Of a stretch of 64,000 nt of DNA, positions 9,045-17,821 are shown one piece after another. The stretch's first letter is position 1; every line of letters starts with the position of its first letter. The notes under the pieces were generated by a model. It had not been told where the DNA came from. It did no database searches and saw only the letters and a list, made by a program, of their open reading frames with translations. This DNA is from CAVTPU01 sp963736695 (GTDB lineage: Bacteria; Actinomycetota; Actinomycetes; Mycobacteriales; Micromonosporaceae), in NCBI GenBank assembly GCA_963736695.1, contig CAVTPU010000004.1:2914001-2978000 (forward strand), written 5' to 3'. A program made the position numbers and the translations under genes.

Positions 9045-9085
9045 GACAATCCCGCAGCATCGAGGTGCGGGGCTGCGGGATTGTC
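9045..9085. terminator. Bidirectional hairpin between hydrolase and acs
   Basis: A perfect 14-bp inverted repeat (9045-9058 with 9072-9085, GACAATCCCGCAGC) with a 13-base loop sits between two convergent genes. It can form in both transcripts. No long U-tract follows on either strand. Confidence 0.7.
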
Positions 9086-9096
9086 GAGGCTGGGCG

Positions 9097-11076
9097 TCAC
9101 TCCTCCGGTGCGTTGAGCCCCCGCGCGATGAGGTCCATAACCGACGAGTCCTGCAGCGTCGTGACGTCGCCAAGTGACCGGTTTTCGGCGACGTCACGCA
9201 GCAAACGCCGCATGATCTTGCCGGAACGAGTCTTCGGTAGCTCGGCTACCACCATGATCTGTCGTGGTTTCGCGATCGGACCGAGCGTCTTCGCGACGTG
9301 ATCGCGCAGATCCTGCACGATGGGGTCGCCTGCCGTCGATCGCGTGGCATCTCCGCGCAGAATGACGAAGGCGACAATGGCCTGCCCCGTGGTCGCATCG
9401 GTGGCTCCGACCACGGCGGCCTCGGCGACATCCGGATGCGCCACGAGCGCCGACTCCACCTCGGTCGTCGAGATGTTGTGGCCGCTGACCAGCATCACGT
9501 CATCGACGCGGCCAAGCAACCATAGGTCGCCGTCGGAATCGCGTTTCGCACCATCGCCGGGAAAGTACCGGCCGGGGAAACGTTCCCAGTAGGTATCGAC
9601 GAAGCGGGCGTCATCGCCCCAGATCGTGCGCAGCATGCTTGGCCATGGCTCCCGAACGGTGAGGTATCCGCCACCACCAAGGGGAACTGGAGTGCCCGCG
9701 TCGTCCACAATCTCCGCGTTGATTCCTGGCAGCGGACGCATCGCCGACCCAGGCTTGCACGCGGTCACCCCTGGGAGCGGTGAGATCATGATCGCCCCAG
9801 TCTCGGTCTGCCACCACGTGTCAACGATTGGGCAGCGGCCTCCACCAATGTGTTCGCGATACCACATCCATGCTTCGGGGTTGATCGGCTCACCCACCGA
9901 ACCCAGCAGCCGCAGTGATGACAGGTCGAACTGTGCCGGGATGTCATCTCCCCATTTCGCGAAGGTCCGGATCGCTGTGGGCGCGGTGTAAAGAATCGTC
10001 ACGCCATATTTCGCGATCAGCTCCCAGAACCGTCCTCGGTGGGGAGTGTCAGGCGTCCCCTCGTACATCACCTGGGTTGCGCCGTTGGCCAGCGGACCAT
10101 AAACGATATAGCTGTGCCCGGTCACCCAGCCAATGTCGGCGGTGCACCAGAAGACGTCCGTCTCGGGTTTGAGATCGAAGACGGCGTGGTGGGTCCAGGC
10201 GACCTGGGTGAGATAGCCGCCGCTGGTGTGCAGGATTCCTTTGGGTTTAGCGGTGGTGCCAGAGGTATAGAGGATGAAGAGCGGGTGCTCGGCGTCGAAC
10301 GGTTGCGGTGTGTGTTCATCACGTGCGACGTCGACTGTTTCGTGCCACCAGAGGTCGCGACCGTCATGCCATTCGACCTCTTGTCCGGTGCGGCGGACAA
10401 CCAGCACGTGGTCAACCCCAGGGCAGTCACGCACGGCCGTGTCGACAGTCGGCTTCAAGGCCGATGGTGCGCCCCTGCGGTATCCGCCGTCTGCGGTGAT
10501 CACCAGTTTCGCGTCCGCGTCCTGGATTCTGCCCCGCAACGAATCCGCCGAGAAGCCTCCGAAAACCACAGAGTGAGTGGCGCCGATCCGAGCGCAGGCG
10601 AGCATCGAGATGACCGCTTCGGGGATCATCGGTAGATAGATCGCGACGCGGTCGGTCGCCCCAACCCCGAGCGCCGTGAGGGCGTTGGCCGCCCGGCAGA
10701 CCTCCCGGTGCAGGTCGGCATAAGAAAGCGTACGAGTGTCGCCCGGTTCACCCTCCCAGTGGATAGCGACTCGGTCTCCGCGGCCAGCCGCCACATGACG
10801 GTCCAGGCAGTTCTCGGCGACGTTGAGCTGACCACCCACGAACCACTGTGCGAATGGCGGGTTGGACCAGTCGAGCACTTCATCCCACTCGCGGTGCCAG
10901 TCGAGTCGGCCCGCCTGGTCGGCCCAGAAAGCGAGCCGGTCGGCGTCGGCAGCCGCGTAGGTAGCCGACGTCGCGTTCGCGTGCTGGGCGAGGTCGGCCG
11001 GCGCGTCGAACCGCCGAGTTTCGTGCAGAAGGCTCGCCAACGTCTCGTTCCCGGGTGCTGGCGCTGCATCGCTCAT
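9097..11076 (-). CDS. acs: Acetyl-CoA synthetase (AMP-forming)
   Basis: This 659-residue enzyme activates acetate to acetyl-CoA through acetyl-AMP. Visible motifs are the P-loop-like YTSGTTAKPKGILHT, the TWWQTETG adenylation motif, the WLLGRVDDVMLVSGHN hinge region and the C-terminal PKTRSGKIMRR with the catalytic Lys that is commonly regulated by acetylation. The length is typical (about 650). I start at the ATG at 11076, with GAGGAGA about nine bases upstream; 23 extra codons upstream in frame look non-coding. It is divergent from the Fic-like gene at 11270. Confidence 0.96.
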   Translation of the reverse strand: MSDAAPAPGNETLASLLHETRRFDAPADLAQHANATSATYAAADADRLAFWADQAGRLDWHREWDEVLDWSNPPFAQWFVGGQLNVAENCLDRHVAAGRGDRVAIHWEGEPGDTRTLSYADLHREVCRAANALTALGVGATDRVAIYLPMIPEAVISMLACARIGATHSVVFGGFSADSLRGRIQDADAKLVITADGGYRRGAPSALKPTVDTAVRDCPGVDHVLVVRRTGQEVEWHDGRDLWWHETVDVARDEHTPQPFDAEHPLFILYTSGTTAKPKGILHTSGGYLTQVAWTHHAVFDLKPETDVFWCTADIGWVTGHSYIVYGPLANGATQVMYEGTPDTPHRGRFWELIAKYGVTILYTAPTAIRTFAKWGDDIPAQFDLSSLRLLGSVGEPINPEAWMWYREHIGGGRCPIVDTWWQTETGAIMISPLPGVTACKPGSAMRPLPGINAEIVDDAGTPVPLGGGGYLTVREPWPSMLRTIWGDDARFVDTYWERFPGRYFPGDGAKRDSDGDLWLLGRVDDVMLVSGHNISTTEVESALVAHPDVAEAAVVGATDATTGQAIVAFVILRGDATRSTAGDPIVQDLRDHVAKTLGPIAKPRQIMVVAELPKTRSGKIMRRLLRDVAENRSLGDVTTLQDSSVMDLIARGLNAPEE

Positions 11077-11269
11077 CTGCTGACTCTCCTCTGCGCGTTT
11101 CCGTGCTCCGGCTTCGTAGCGTATCCGGCACTGGGTCCAGTGCACGAGACCATGACGCGAGTTTGTGGATATCGTTAGTTATCACTGTGAAGGCGGTGAG
11201 ATACCACGCCAGCGGGTTCAGTTGCCGACCGATGTCAGCCGTTCGGGCCCGACCGGCTAGCGTGCGGAC

Positions 11270-12010
11270 ATGGCCGAGATCCTCGCCCCGTTGCTTGATC
11301 TGCCCGAGGTCGCCGACGCGTTTGTCGCAGCTCGGGTCTCAGTCGACGCCGCGTTTCGGAATCGGGCGTTGCGCCGGTCGGGAGGTCATATCGCCGTCGA
11401 GATCGGGCTGCGATCGGCGGTTGCGAGCGCGGCACTCGACGGGCATTTCTATGACCTCGACGATGTCCGGGCGGGAATTGTCACCAACCCGGTCATGCAG
11501 GGTGCTCTCAGGGTCACTGCGGCTCTTGACCAACTTGCTCGTGGCTGGTTCACCGCACCGCGACAGGTCCTCGCCCGGTTGCACCTGCTCGCGGGACTCG
11601 GAAATCCCAATGTTAGAGACACCGACCTCGGACGGCCGGTTGACGAGCCAGAGGTGATGGCTCGGCTAGACATGCTCTGCGACATGCTGGTCGCTCCGCC
11701 TGCCGGGACGCCTGCGCTGCTGCGTGCGGCCGTGACTCACGCCGAGTTGCTCGCTCTGCGACCGTTCTCTGAACTGTCCGGCGTCGTCGCTCGAGCAGCC
11801 GCGAGGCTCACTCTGATCGCGTCGGGCCTCGACCCTCGTGGGCTGCTCGCGCCCGAACTCGGTCACTTGGCGCGGGAGCCGGAGTATGTCGGCTCGGCGA
11901 ACGCCTTCGCGACCGGCACCCCGGACGGGGTCCGTTCGTGGCTGCGGCACTACGCGACGGCTGTCGAGGTCGGAGCCCGAGAGCTCGACCGAGTGATGAA
12001 CGAACTCTGA
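11270..12010 (+). CDS. Fic-fold protein with degenerate catalytic motif
   Basis: The 246-residue helical protein looks like a Fic domain in its second half: a helix with LRAAVTHAELLALRPFSELSG is where active Fic enzymes have the HPFxxGNGR loop. Here the His is Arg (LRPF) and the GNGR is replaced by SGVV, so AMP transfer by the usual mechanism is unlikely. The N-terminal part also resembles Fic-associated helices. This is an inference from pattern and needs a profile search; databases often call such genes oxidoreductase without basis. The 3' end overlaps the convergent HAD gene by 61 bases. Confidence 0.65.
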   Translation: MAEILAPLLDLPEVADAFVAARVSVDAAFRNRALRRSGGHIAVEIGLRSAVASAALDGHFYDLDDVRAGIVTNPVMQGALRVTAALDQLARGWFTAPRQVLARLHLLAGLGNPNVRDTDLGRPVDEPEVMARLDMLCDMLVAPPAGTPALLRAAVTHAELLALRPFSELSGVVARAAARLTLIASGLDPRGLLAPELGHLAREPEYVGSANAFATGTPDGVRSWLRHYATAVEVGARELDRVMNEL

Positions 12011-12864
12011 GCGTTGTTCCGAACGACACCGATTGGGTCAACGGACCGCTGGGTGCGACGATAACGGCCATAGAGTGCTAAACCAAGGCCAATTCCGACA
12101 CCGAGGCCGATCGCGGCAGCGACCGAGACCGCATGACGTTCCCGCAGCCTGCGGGAGAGTGGAACCGGATTTCGAAACTCGAGAACTGGCCACGTCCGGT
12201 CGGCTGCCACTCGCCGCAGCGCACGGTCAGGGTTGACGACCGTCGGGCTTCCGACCGTTTCGAGCAGAGGCAGGTCGGAGATGGAATCGGAATACGCGTA
12301 GCACGCCGCGAGGTCATAGCCTCGGGCATCGGCGAGTTCGCGCACGGCGTCGGCTTTGGTCGGGCCGGCGGCGTAATAGGCCACTTCGCCGGTGTAGCGC
12401 CCATCCGCCACTACCATCCGTGTGGCGATGACATCGTCAATGCCGAGCAACTGCGCGATCGGTCGCACCATCTCCTCTCCCGAACTCGAGACGACGATCA
12501 CATCACGTCCCGCCGCGTTGTGCTCGTCGATGAGAGCGGCGGCCTCGGCATAGACATAGGGGTTGATGAGCTCATGCAGTGTCTCGGTGACGATTTGATT
12601 TACTTGATCGACTCGCCATCCTTGGCACAACTGTGCTAATCGATCTCTAATGCGGGCCATCTGCTGCTCATCAGCCCCGCCAAGGCGGAATACGAGTTGG
12701 GCGTAGGCGGATTTGACCACATCGCGTCGGGTGATCAACCCATCCCGATAGAACGGGCGTCCGAATGCGAGGGCGCTCGATTTGGCGATGACGGTCTTGT
12801 CGAGATCAAAGAATGCGGCACTTCGGACCACGGGCGGGAAGTCTAGTCCGAGTTCGGCGAACAT
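11950..12864 (-). CDS. HAD-IB family phosphatase, membrane-anchored (SerB-like)
   Basis: A 304-residue HAD superfamily hydrolase. Motif I is FFDLDKTVI (residues about 18-26, catalytic Asp pair), motif II is IVVSSS, motif III Lys lies in GPTKADAV, and motif IV is YAYSDSISDLPLL. This combination is the HAD-IB subclass that includes phosphoserine phosphatase-like enzymes, though the substrate is unknown. Unlike soluble SerB, it ends with a transmembrane helix (about residues 247-267) and a basic tail. It has the same position as mycobacterial Rv3661, beside 6C RNA and ssd. Confidence 0.88.
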   Translation of the reverse strand: MFAELGLDFPPVVRSAAFFDLDKTVIAKSSALAFGRPFYRDGLITRRDVVKSAYAQLVFRLGGADEQQMARIRDRLAQLCQGWRVDQVNQIVTETLHELINPYVYAEAAALIDEHNAAGRDVIVVSSSGEEMVRPIAQLLGIDDVIATRMVVADGRYTGEVAYYAAGPTKADAVRELADARGYDLAACYAYSDSISDLPLLETVGSPTVVNPDRALRRVAADRTWPVLEFRNPVPLSRRLRERHAVSVAAAIGLGVGIGLGLALYGRYRRTQRSVDPIGVVRNNAQSSFITRSSSRAPTSTAVA

Positions 12865-13068
12865 TCACGGCGAGTGCGCGTCCGTTCGGTGCCCGGTGGC
12901 GGTTTTGGTTGCCGAAGTCGGAGTGTCGCGCGAAAATTCTTCGGCGTGTTGCGCCCCTCGTTGCTCGACGGAGTGGCTGTTGGTCGGGCATGCTTGTGCC
13001 ACTGGGCAGGGTTTCTTGTGAACCATGACCAGTGGCAGACAAATAAGCAGTCTTGGACGGTAGGCGCC

Positions 13069-13097
13069 TTGAGTGTCCCTCGCGGGTGCTTTCATAT
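13069..13097 (+). promoter_or_regulatory. Putative promoter of 6C RNA
   Basis: TTGAGT (13069-13074) and TCATAT (13092-13097) are separated by 17 bases and would start transcription just before the first hairpin of the 6C RNA. The match to housekeeping sigma elements is moderate. Confidence 0.45.
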
Positions 13098-13099
13098 GC

Positions 13100-13208
13100 C
13101 CTCGGCGGTTGTAACCCCCCATGACCGCTGAGTGGGGCTGGCTCGACCCCCCCAGAGCCGCCCCCGACGACCCCCGTCACCCCCCGGACGGGGGTCGTCC
13201 TCTTTTCC
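13100..13208 (+). ncRNA. 6C small RNA with C-rich hairpin loops
   Basis: Three consecutive hairpins present runs of six or more C in their loops. Hairpin A pairs 13103-13109 with 13124-13130 and its loop contains six C. Hairpin B (13134-13165) has a GGCTC/GAGCC upper stem and seven C in the loop. Hairpin C pairs 13166-13178 with 13187-13199 (13 bp), also has six C in the loop, and is followed by CTCTTTT, so it can act as the terminator. C-loop hairpins define the actinobacterial 6C RNA family, and its location between the HAD gene and ssd is the one known in mycobacteria (sRNA B11, between Rv3661 and Rv3660c), with the RNA in the ssd direction. The 5' end is estimated. Confidence 0.85.
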
Positions 13209-13354
13209 GAAACCTCTGGGCCTGACTCGACGGCCCAGTCGTGTCGGTCGCGGCGAGCTTTCGATCCTCGACGGCCGACACACAAGGACATGGTTATCAC
13301 CCGCGTGCGACACAACGGGAGTGTCTCGCTGGGTCTCCTCGCGCTGTCGCCGGG

Positions 13355-13382
13355 TTATCCACAGGGAGTCGGGTTATCCACA
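13355..13382 (+). promoter_or_regulatory. Pair of perfect DnaA-box-like sites upstream of ssd
   Basis: Two identical copies of TTATCCACA (13355-13363 and 13374-13382) lie in the same orientation 19 bases apart, in the roughly 300-base leader between 6C RNA and ssd. Both are followed by G and preceded by GGG, so the repeat extends to GGGTTATCCACAG. The rest of 12865-13508 shows no protein-like frame that I can support. Confidence 0.6.
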
Positions 13383-13508
13383 GCCTTGGTGATGCGCCTA
13401 TCGCCACCGGCGTGTCTTGTCCATGGTTGGTCGCAATGGGTATTGATTCCCGCAGCGGCGAGTTTTGGGGTGGTCCCTGTGACGGCTTTGGCAAGGGCGC
13501 ATGAGGGC

Positions 13509-14618
13509 ATGACGAGAGGCGGCGGAGATGGCCAGTTGCGGCGGCCGCCTCTAGCCGTCACAAGAGATGCCAGGCTCCGTGAAGACCTGCGTCTGCTCGG
13601 TGCCGCGGGTTCGGTCCAGATCGACGTGGCGCACGATCCCGACTTCAGCCGGTGGCGATCGGCCCCGTTGATCCTGCTCGGAGCCGACACAGTCAGTGCC
13701 GAGGCGCCTCCGGGCCTGCCCGACAGAGACTCGGTAATCGTGGTCGGGCGAGGACTCGACCATCAAGCACTGTGCGACCGGGCCGACCGGTGGGGAGCCA
13801 GATTCGTCGCTGTTCTGCCGGAGGCCCAGCCATGGCTCGTTGACCGGCTCGCGGACTGTGGGGTTGGCGAGCGCCACGGCCGGGTGGTTGCCGTGGTCGG
13901 AGCATGCGGTGGCGCTGGCGCCACCGTGCTCGCGGCCGGCCTGGCAATCACGGCCCGCCGTCAGTGGTCGACCTTGCTGATTGACGTCGATCATTGGGGA
14001 GCTGGGATTGATCTCACGCTGGGCTGGGAACGAGTCCGCGGCCTGCGGTGGCCCGCGCTCGCTGATGCGCGGGGACCAGTCGACCCGTCGGTCTTCATCG
14101 AGGCACTCCCGCAGGACGGCAAGCTCGCGGTGCTCTCATGCGATCGCACTGATTGGCGAGGGCCCACGTCGGCAGCGGTGATGGCCGCGATCGACGCTGG
14201 TCGGCGCGGCTGTGGCCTAGTCGTCGTCGACCTCAGTCGCCGCGCGGACGACGTCGCGACGTGCGTCGTGAACAATGCGGACCACATCCTTCTGGTCGTT
14301 CCGGCTGAGTTGCGAGCATGCGCCGCAGCTCAGCGAGTCATGGCCGGCTTTGACGGTTCACGAACGGACTTTTCCTTGATCGTGCGGGACCCGGCTCCTC
14401 GCGGAATCAGTGAGCAGCAGATCGCGCAGACCCTCGATCTTCCACTCGCCGGGGTGTTGCGATCCGAGCCACATGTGGCTCAAGCCGTTGAGAGAGGATC
14501 CCTGCGGGCAGGGCTTGGTCGAGGGTCTTTTGTCAGTCTTTGTCAAACGTTGCTTGCCCACGTGGCCGAATCACCTCTCCGAACCGCTCAGGCTCGTCGA
14601 CGGGTGGGTGTGCGATGA
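13509..14618 (+). CDS. ssd: Septum site-determining protein Ssd / CpaE-like ATPase
   Basis: The 369-residue protein has an N-terminal receiver-like region and a MinD/CpaE-type P-loop ATPase domain (deviant Walker A in VVAVVGACGGAGATVLAAGLA, then LLIDVDHWGAG). Proteins in this position are called Ssd in mycobacteria and CpaE in pilus systems; they may link pilus assembly or septum placement to the cell cycle. The canonical Walker A Lys is absent from GGAGAT, as often in this branch. I choose the ATG at 13509 with GAGG five bases upstream. The frame is open further upstream to 13290, but that part covers the DnaA boxes and is not protein-like. It overlaps tadA by four bases. Confidence 0.87.
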   Translation: MTRGGGDGQLRRPPLAVTRDARLREDLRLLGAAGSVQIDVAHDPDFSRWRSAPLILLGADTVSAEAPPGLPDRDSVIVVGRGLDHQALCDRADRWGARFVAVLPEAQPWLVDRLADCGVGERHGRVVAVVGACGGAGATVLAAGLAITARRQWSTLLIDVDHWGAGIDLTLGWERVRGLRWPALADARGPVDPSVFIEALPQDGKLAVLSCDRTDWRGPTSAAVMAAIDAGRRGCGLVVVDLSRRADDVATCVVNNADHILLVVPAELRACAAAQRVMAGFDGSRTDFSLIVRDPAPRGISEQQIAQTLDLPLAGVLRSEPHVAQAVERGSLRAGLGRGSFVSLCQTLLAHVAESPLRTAQARRRVGVR

Positions 14619-15838
14619 GTGGACTGGGTGCGCGACTCGCCGCGAGCAACGCGCCGGCGGTTGACTCGGACCTCGTCGGTCGTGTTCGTCGAAGGATGAG
14701 TGAGGCCGCCGCCCGCCCGACCGCCATCGCAATCATCGACGCTGTCAAGGCCGAACCCACTCAGGCTGCGCTCGGTGGCCGGGCTTTACTGCGTGTGGGC
14801 GAGCAGATCTTCGACGAGATCGCTGGTGCCGGACCGCTCGCTCGAATCCTGGCGGATCCGACCGTTACGGACGTCGTCGTGAATGGGCCCGCCGAGGTCT
14901 GGATCGATCGTGGCTATGGCATGGAGCGAACATCGGTCACGTTCGCAGATGAGGAGAGCCTGCGACGCTATGCGCAGCGCCTCGCCGCGTCGTGCCAGCG
15001 TCGACTCGACGATGCGTCGCCATTCGTCGACGCCACTTTGCCGGACGGCACTCGCGTTCATGCGGTGCTCGCGCCTATCGCCGTTCGCGGTCCATATCTG
15101 TCTCTGCGCACGCTGCGACATCACTCGATGAGCCTCGACGACTTAGTTGTTCGCGGAACATGCGACGCCACAACCGCAGGGCTTGTGTACGCCGTGGTTC
15201 AAGCACGGCTTGCCTATCTGATCACTGGCGGCACTGGAACGGGCAAGACCACCCTGCTCAACGCCATGTTGGGTTTGGTTCCAGCAACAGAGCGCATCGT
15301 GATAGTCGAGGACTCGGCGGAACTGCGACCCATGCATCCGCATTGGGTGACTCTGCAGGCCCGTCTAGCCAATGTGGAGGGCAGTGGGACGGTGGCCATG
15401 CGCGACCTCGTCCGTCAGGCCCTGCGGATGCGCCCCGACCGACTCGTCATCGGGGAGTGCCGGGGCGCTGAGGTCGTCGATATGCTCGCCGCGCTCAACA
15501 CCGGCCACGAAGGCGGGGCAGGCACTCTGCACGCGAACACCGCCAGCGACGTCCCCGCGCGGTTGGAAGCATTGGGTCTGTTGGGGGGACTCACTCGTGA
15601 GGCGCTGCACGCGCAGGTCCGGGCGGGCTTCCAGATCATCGTCCACCTTCGCAGAGTGGAGGCTGCTCGGATTCTCGACGAGATCTGCGTTCTCGTGCCG
15701 TCAGGAACCGGACGGCTAGTGATGCCGCTGACCGCGTGGTGTCGGCGGGCGGGCGGCGGACCAGCCGCATCGCTGTTGGCCAATCTGATCGTTCAGCGCG
15801 GCGTCGCGCTTCCGGACGCTCTCGCGGGCTATCGATGA
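14615..15838 (+). CDS. tadA: TadA/CpaF secretion ATPase
   Basis: The 407-residue product is a type II/IV secretion ATPase of the TadA (CpaF) branch. Walker A is ITGGTGTGKTTLLNAM, the Walker B region RPDRLVIGECRGAEVVDMLAA, and an invariant His sits in GTLHANTA. TadA powers assembly of Flp/Tad pili at the cytoplasmic face. The ATG overlaps the ssd stop (ATGA), so the two genes are translationally coupled. Confidence 0.95.
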   Translation: MSGLGARLAASNAPAVDSDLVGRVRRRMSEAAARPTAIAIIDAVKAEPTQAALGGRALLRVGEQIFDEIAGAGPLARILADPTVTDVVVNGPAEVWIDRGYGMERTSVTFADEESLRRYAQRLAASCQRRLDDASPFVDATLPDGTRVHAVLAPIAVRGPYLSLRTLRHHSMSLDDLVVRGTCDATTAGLVYAVVQARLAYLITGGTGTGKTTLLNAMLGLVPATERIVIVEDSAELRPMHPHWVTLQARLANVEGSGTVAMRDLVRQALRMRPDRLVIGECRGAEVVDMLAALNTGHEGGAGTLHANTASDVPARLEALGLLGGLTREALHAQVRAGFQIIVHLRRVEAARILDEICVLVPSGTGRLVMPLTAWCRRAGGGPAASLLANLIVQRGVALPDALAGYR

Positions 15839-16677
15839 GGTGGGCAGGTCCGATCATCGCTGCGTTGTCGATCGTGACGGTGATCGTAATTCTTAGATTG
15901 TGGCGAATCCGCCGGCCCTTGACCCGGCTTCAGGGGTTAGGCGCCCGCTCGGTTTCTGGACCCAAGGCCGAGCCTGTGGTCCAGAGGTTGGGCTCCGGCG
16001 CGCGCACCCACCTCCGTGCTGCGGTCACGGTCGCGGGCATGGTGTTGATCACGGCGCGACCATCGTTGATCCTGCTGCCATCGTCGGCCGTCGGCGCAGC
16101 GGCGGGACTCGTTCTTAGCGGCGCTGTGGCGGCGATCGTGTCGGGTGCATACGGTGGGCTCTGCGCGCTGTTGATGCGTCGGGCGCTGCGAACACATGTC
16201 GAGGGACGTGCACGAATTCGCGTTGCTCAGGCGGCATCGGCGTTCGCCGCAGACCTTCGGGCCGGTTTGTCGATGACGACAGCGTTCGCTGCGGCGACAT
16301 CAGACCTTGTGGTTGCCCCGTCTGAGGGCCGGCCAGCAGCGGAGATCGCCCGACAGGTGGCGATCGCCGTCGATCTCGCCGAAGTCAGCGGCGCCGCACT
16401 CGTTGACCTGCTGAACCGCCTCGATGAGCACGTTCGAGCGATGGACAAGATCCGTTCCGGTGCCCAGGCCCAGTCCGCCGGAAGTGTCGCGAGCGCGGCA
16501 CTGTTGGCCTTCATGCCGGTCGCTGGGGTTTTTCTGGGAGCGTTGATCGGGACAAACCCGGTTGCGGTGCTCTTCCATTCCAAGCTCGGCGCTGTCTGCA
16601 CAGCTGCTGGTTTGGCGCTGCAGATGGGCGGGCTGGGGTGGACGCTGAGTCTGCTCCGAGTCGAGGTGTCGGTGTGA
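15835..16677 (+). CDS. tadB: TadB pilus-assembly membrane protein
   Basis: Starting at the ATG that overlaps the tadA stop (ATGA at 15835), the 280-residue protein has an N-terminal transmembrane helix, two further hydrophobic segments near residues 60-110, and a C-terminal T2SSF-type domain ending in two helices. TadB and TadC together form the inner-membrane platform on which TadA acts. The T2SSF signature is visible around ADLRAGLSMTTAFAAAT and LNRLDEHVRAMDKIRSGAQAQS. Confidence 0.88.
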   Translation: MRWAGPIIAALSIVTVIVILRLWRIRRPLTRLQGLGARSVSGPKAEPVVQRLGSGARTHLRAAVTVAGMVLITARPSLILLPSSAVGAAAGLVLSGAVAAIVSGAYGGLCALLMRRALRTHVEGRARIRVAQAASAFAADLRAGLSMTTAFAAATSDLVVAPSEGRPAAEIARQVAIAVDLAEVSGAALVDLLNRLDEHVRAMDKIRSGAQAQSAGSVASAALLAFMPVAGVFLGALIGTNPVAVLFHSKLGAVCTAAGLALQMGGLGWTLSLLRVEVSV

Positions 16678-17183
16678 AGGGCCAGACCAGCTTCGGTAAA
16701 GGCTCGTGGGGGTCCCGGCGTGCGCAACTTGCCGCCGACAAACGCGTGGAGGGTGAGTTGCCGCTGCTCGCGGATCTGCTCGCTGCAGTGATCAGGGCAG
16801 GTGCCACACCCGAAGCGGCCGCCCGCTTTGTCGGACGAGCGGTTGACGGACCAGCCGGCGAGCGACTGCGAAAAGTCGAGATCTCCTTGCGGCTCGGAGT
16901 CAACATCGAAGAGGCGTGGGGGTTGCTTGGGCGAACCGACGCGGTCCGAATGTTGGCCCGTTTGGCTGCTCGCAGCGCTCACAGCGGAGCGGCGTTCGCT
17001 GGAGCCTTGGAGCGGCTCGCCGACGATCTGCGCGCAGATCGTCTGATCGCCTCGGAGGCGGCCGTTCAGCGTGCAGCCGTCTTCATCGTCCTTCCTCTAG
17101 GACTGTGTTTTCTCCCGGCCTTCGTGCTCACCGGTGTTGTGCCGGTGATCGTCACCGTCCTCGGTGACGTGCTCTCCCCATGA
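16674..17183 (+). CDS. tadC: TadC pilus-assembly membrane protein
   Basis: A GTG at 16674 overlapping the tadB stop (GTGA) gives a 169-residue protein. It begins with a basic segment and continues with a T2SSF-like helical domain (LPLLADLLAAVIRAGATPEAA, then the SAHSGAAFAGALERLADDLRAD block) and a long C-terminal hydrophobic stretch. It is the second platform protein of the Tad system. It is short compared with Gram-negative TadC but normal for the actinobacterial form. Confidence 0.85.
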   Translation: MKGQTSFGKGSWGSRRAQLAADKRVEGELPLLADLLAAVIRAGATPEAAARFVGRAVDGPAGERLRKVEISLRLGVNIEEAWGLLGRTDAVRMLARLAARSAHSGAAFAGALERLADDLRADRLIASEAAVQRAAVFIVLPLGLCFLPAFVLTGVVPVIVTVLGDVLSP

Positions 17184-17207
17184 AACCTCGACGCGAAGGA
17201 GCAAACT

Positions 17208-17393
17208 GTGCGACGACTCATGGTTCTTCGGCGGATGTTTTCCCGCCGTCGCGACGACGAAGGAATGAGCACCGCTGAATACGCGGTTGGGACCTTAGCC
17301 GCAGTCGCGTTCGCGGGCCTGCTGTTGAAGGTGCTCACGTCCGATGCTGTGCAACACGCACTCACCGCGATAGTTCAACGGGCGTTGAAGTGA
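17208..17393 (+). CDS. Flp-type pilin / DUF4244 protein
   Basis: This 61-residue protein has the prepilin design: a basic leader, the cleavage motif DEG/MSTAEYAV with Glu at position +5 of the mature part, then one hydrophobic helix. It belongs to the DUF4244 group found in actinobacterial tad operons and is the likely major pilin. A GTG start with GAAGGAG about 8 bases upstream is clear. The prepilin peptidase that would process it is not in this window. Confidence 0.88.
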   Translation: MRRLMVLRRMFSRRRDDEGMSTAEYAVGTLAAVAFAGLLLKVLTSDAVQHALTAIVQRALK

Positions 17394-17821
17394 TCTGGTG
17401 GCCTCAGGGTTGGCGGACCGCGCGGTCCGCCAACCCCCTCCCAGCGGAACAGGGGCTCGAACCCGGGCGCTCTTCGGTCGATCGGGGCAGTGCCACAGCG
17501 GAACTCGCCATGTCGCTGCCGGCTTTGATGCTGATGCTGCTCGTTGGCCTCGGCGCCGTCAACGCGGTTCGGACTCAGCTCGAGTGTGTTGACGCGGCGC
17601 GCGAGGTCGCCCTCGCGGTGGCTCGGGGCGGGGACCCGGACGGCGTCGCGGCTCGGCGGGTGAGCACGACGCGGGACATGCGGGTGAACTGGATATTTCG
17701 AGACGGGGTCGTCGTCGTGACGGTCACCGCGAACGTGGCGCCTATGGGTGCGACGGTGTCCGCTTTCGAGCTCAGCGCCACGGCGACAGCCGTTGTCGAG
17801 CCAGGCGTGGATCCACGATGA
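17390..17821 (+). CDS. tadE: TadE-like pseudopilin
   Basis: The GTG overlaps the stop of the pilin gene. The 143-residue protein has a non-helical leader of about 33 residues, then DRG/SATAELAMSLPALMLMLL, a TadE prepilin-like junction with Glu at +5 and a following hydrophobic helix, and a soluble C-terminal domain. TadE proteins are minor pilins required for Tad pilus assembly. The leader is longer than usual, so an internal start is possible, but no better ribosome site was found. Confidence 0.82.
   Translation: MIWWPQGWRTARSANPLPAEQGLEPGRSSVDRGSATAELAMSLPALMLMLLVGLGAVNAVRTQLECVDAAREVALAVARGGDPDGVAARRVSTTRDMRVNWIFRDGVVVVTVTANVAPMGATVSAFELSATATAVVEPGVDPR

Noticed and set aside
13290..13508. 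An upstream extension of ssd covering the DnaA boxes
   Set aside because: The sequence is not protein-like and a better start with GAGG lies at 13509.
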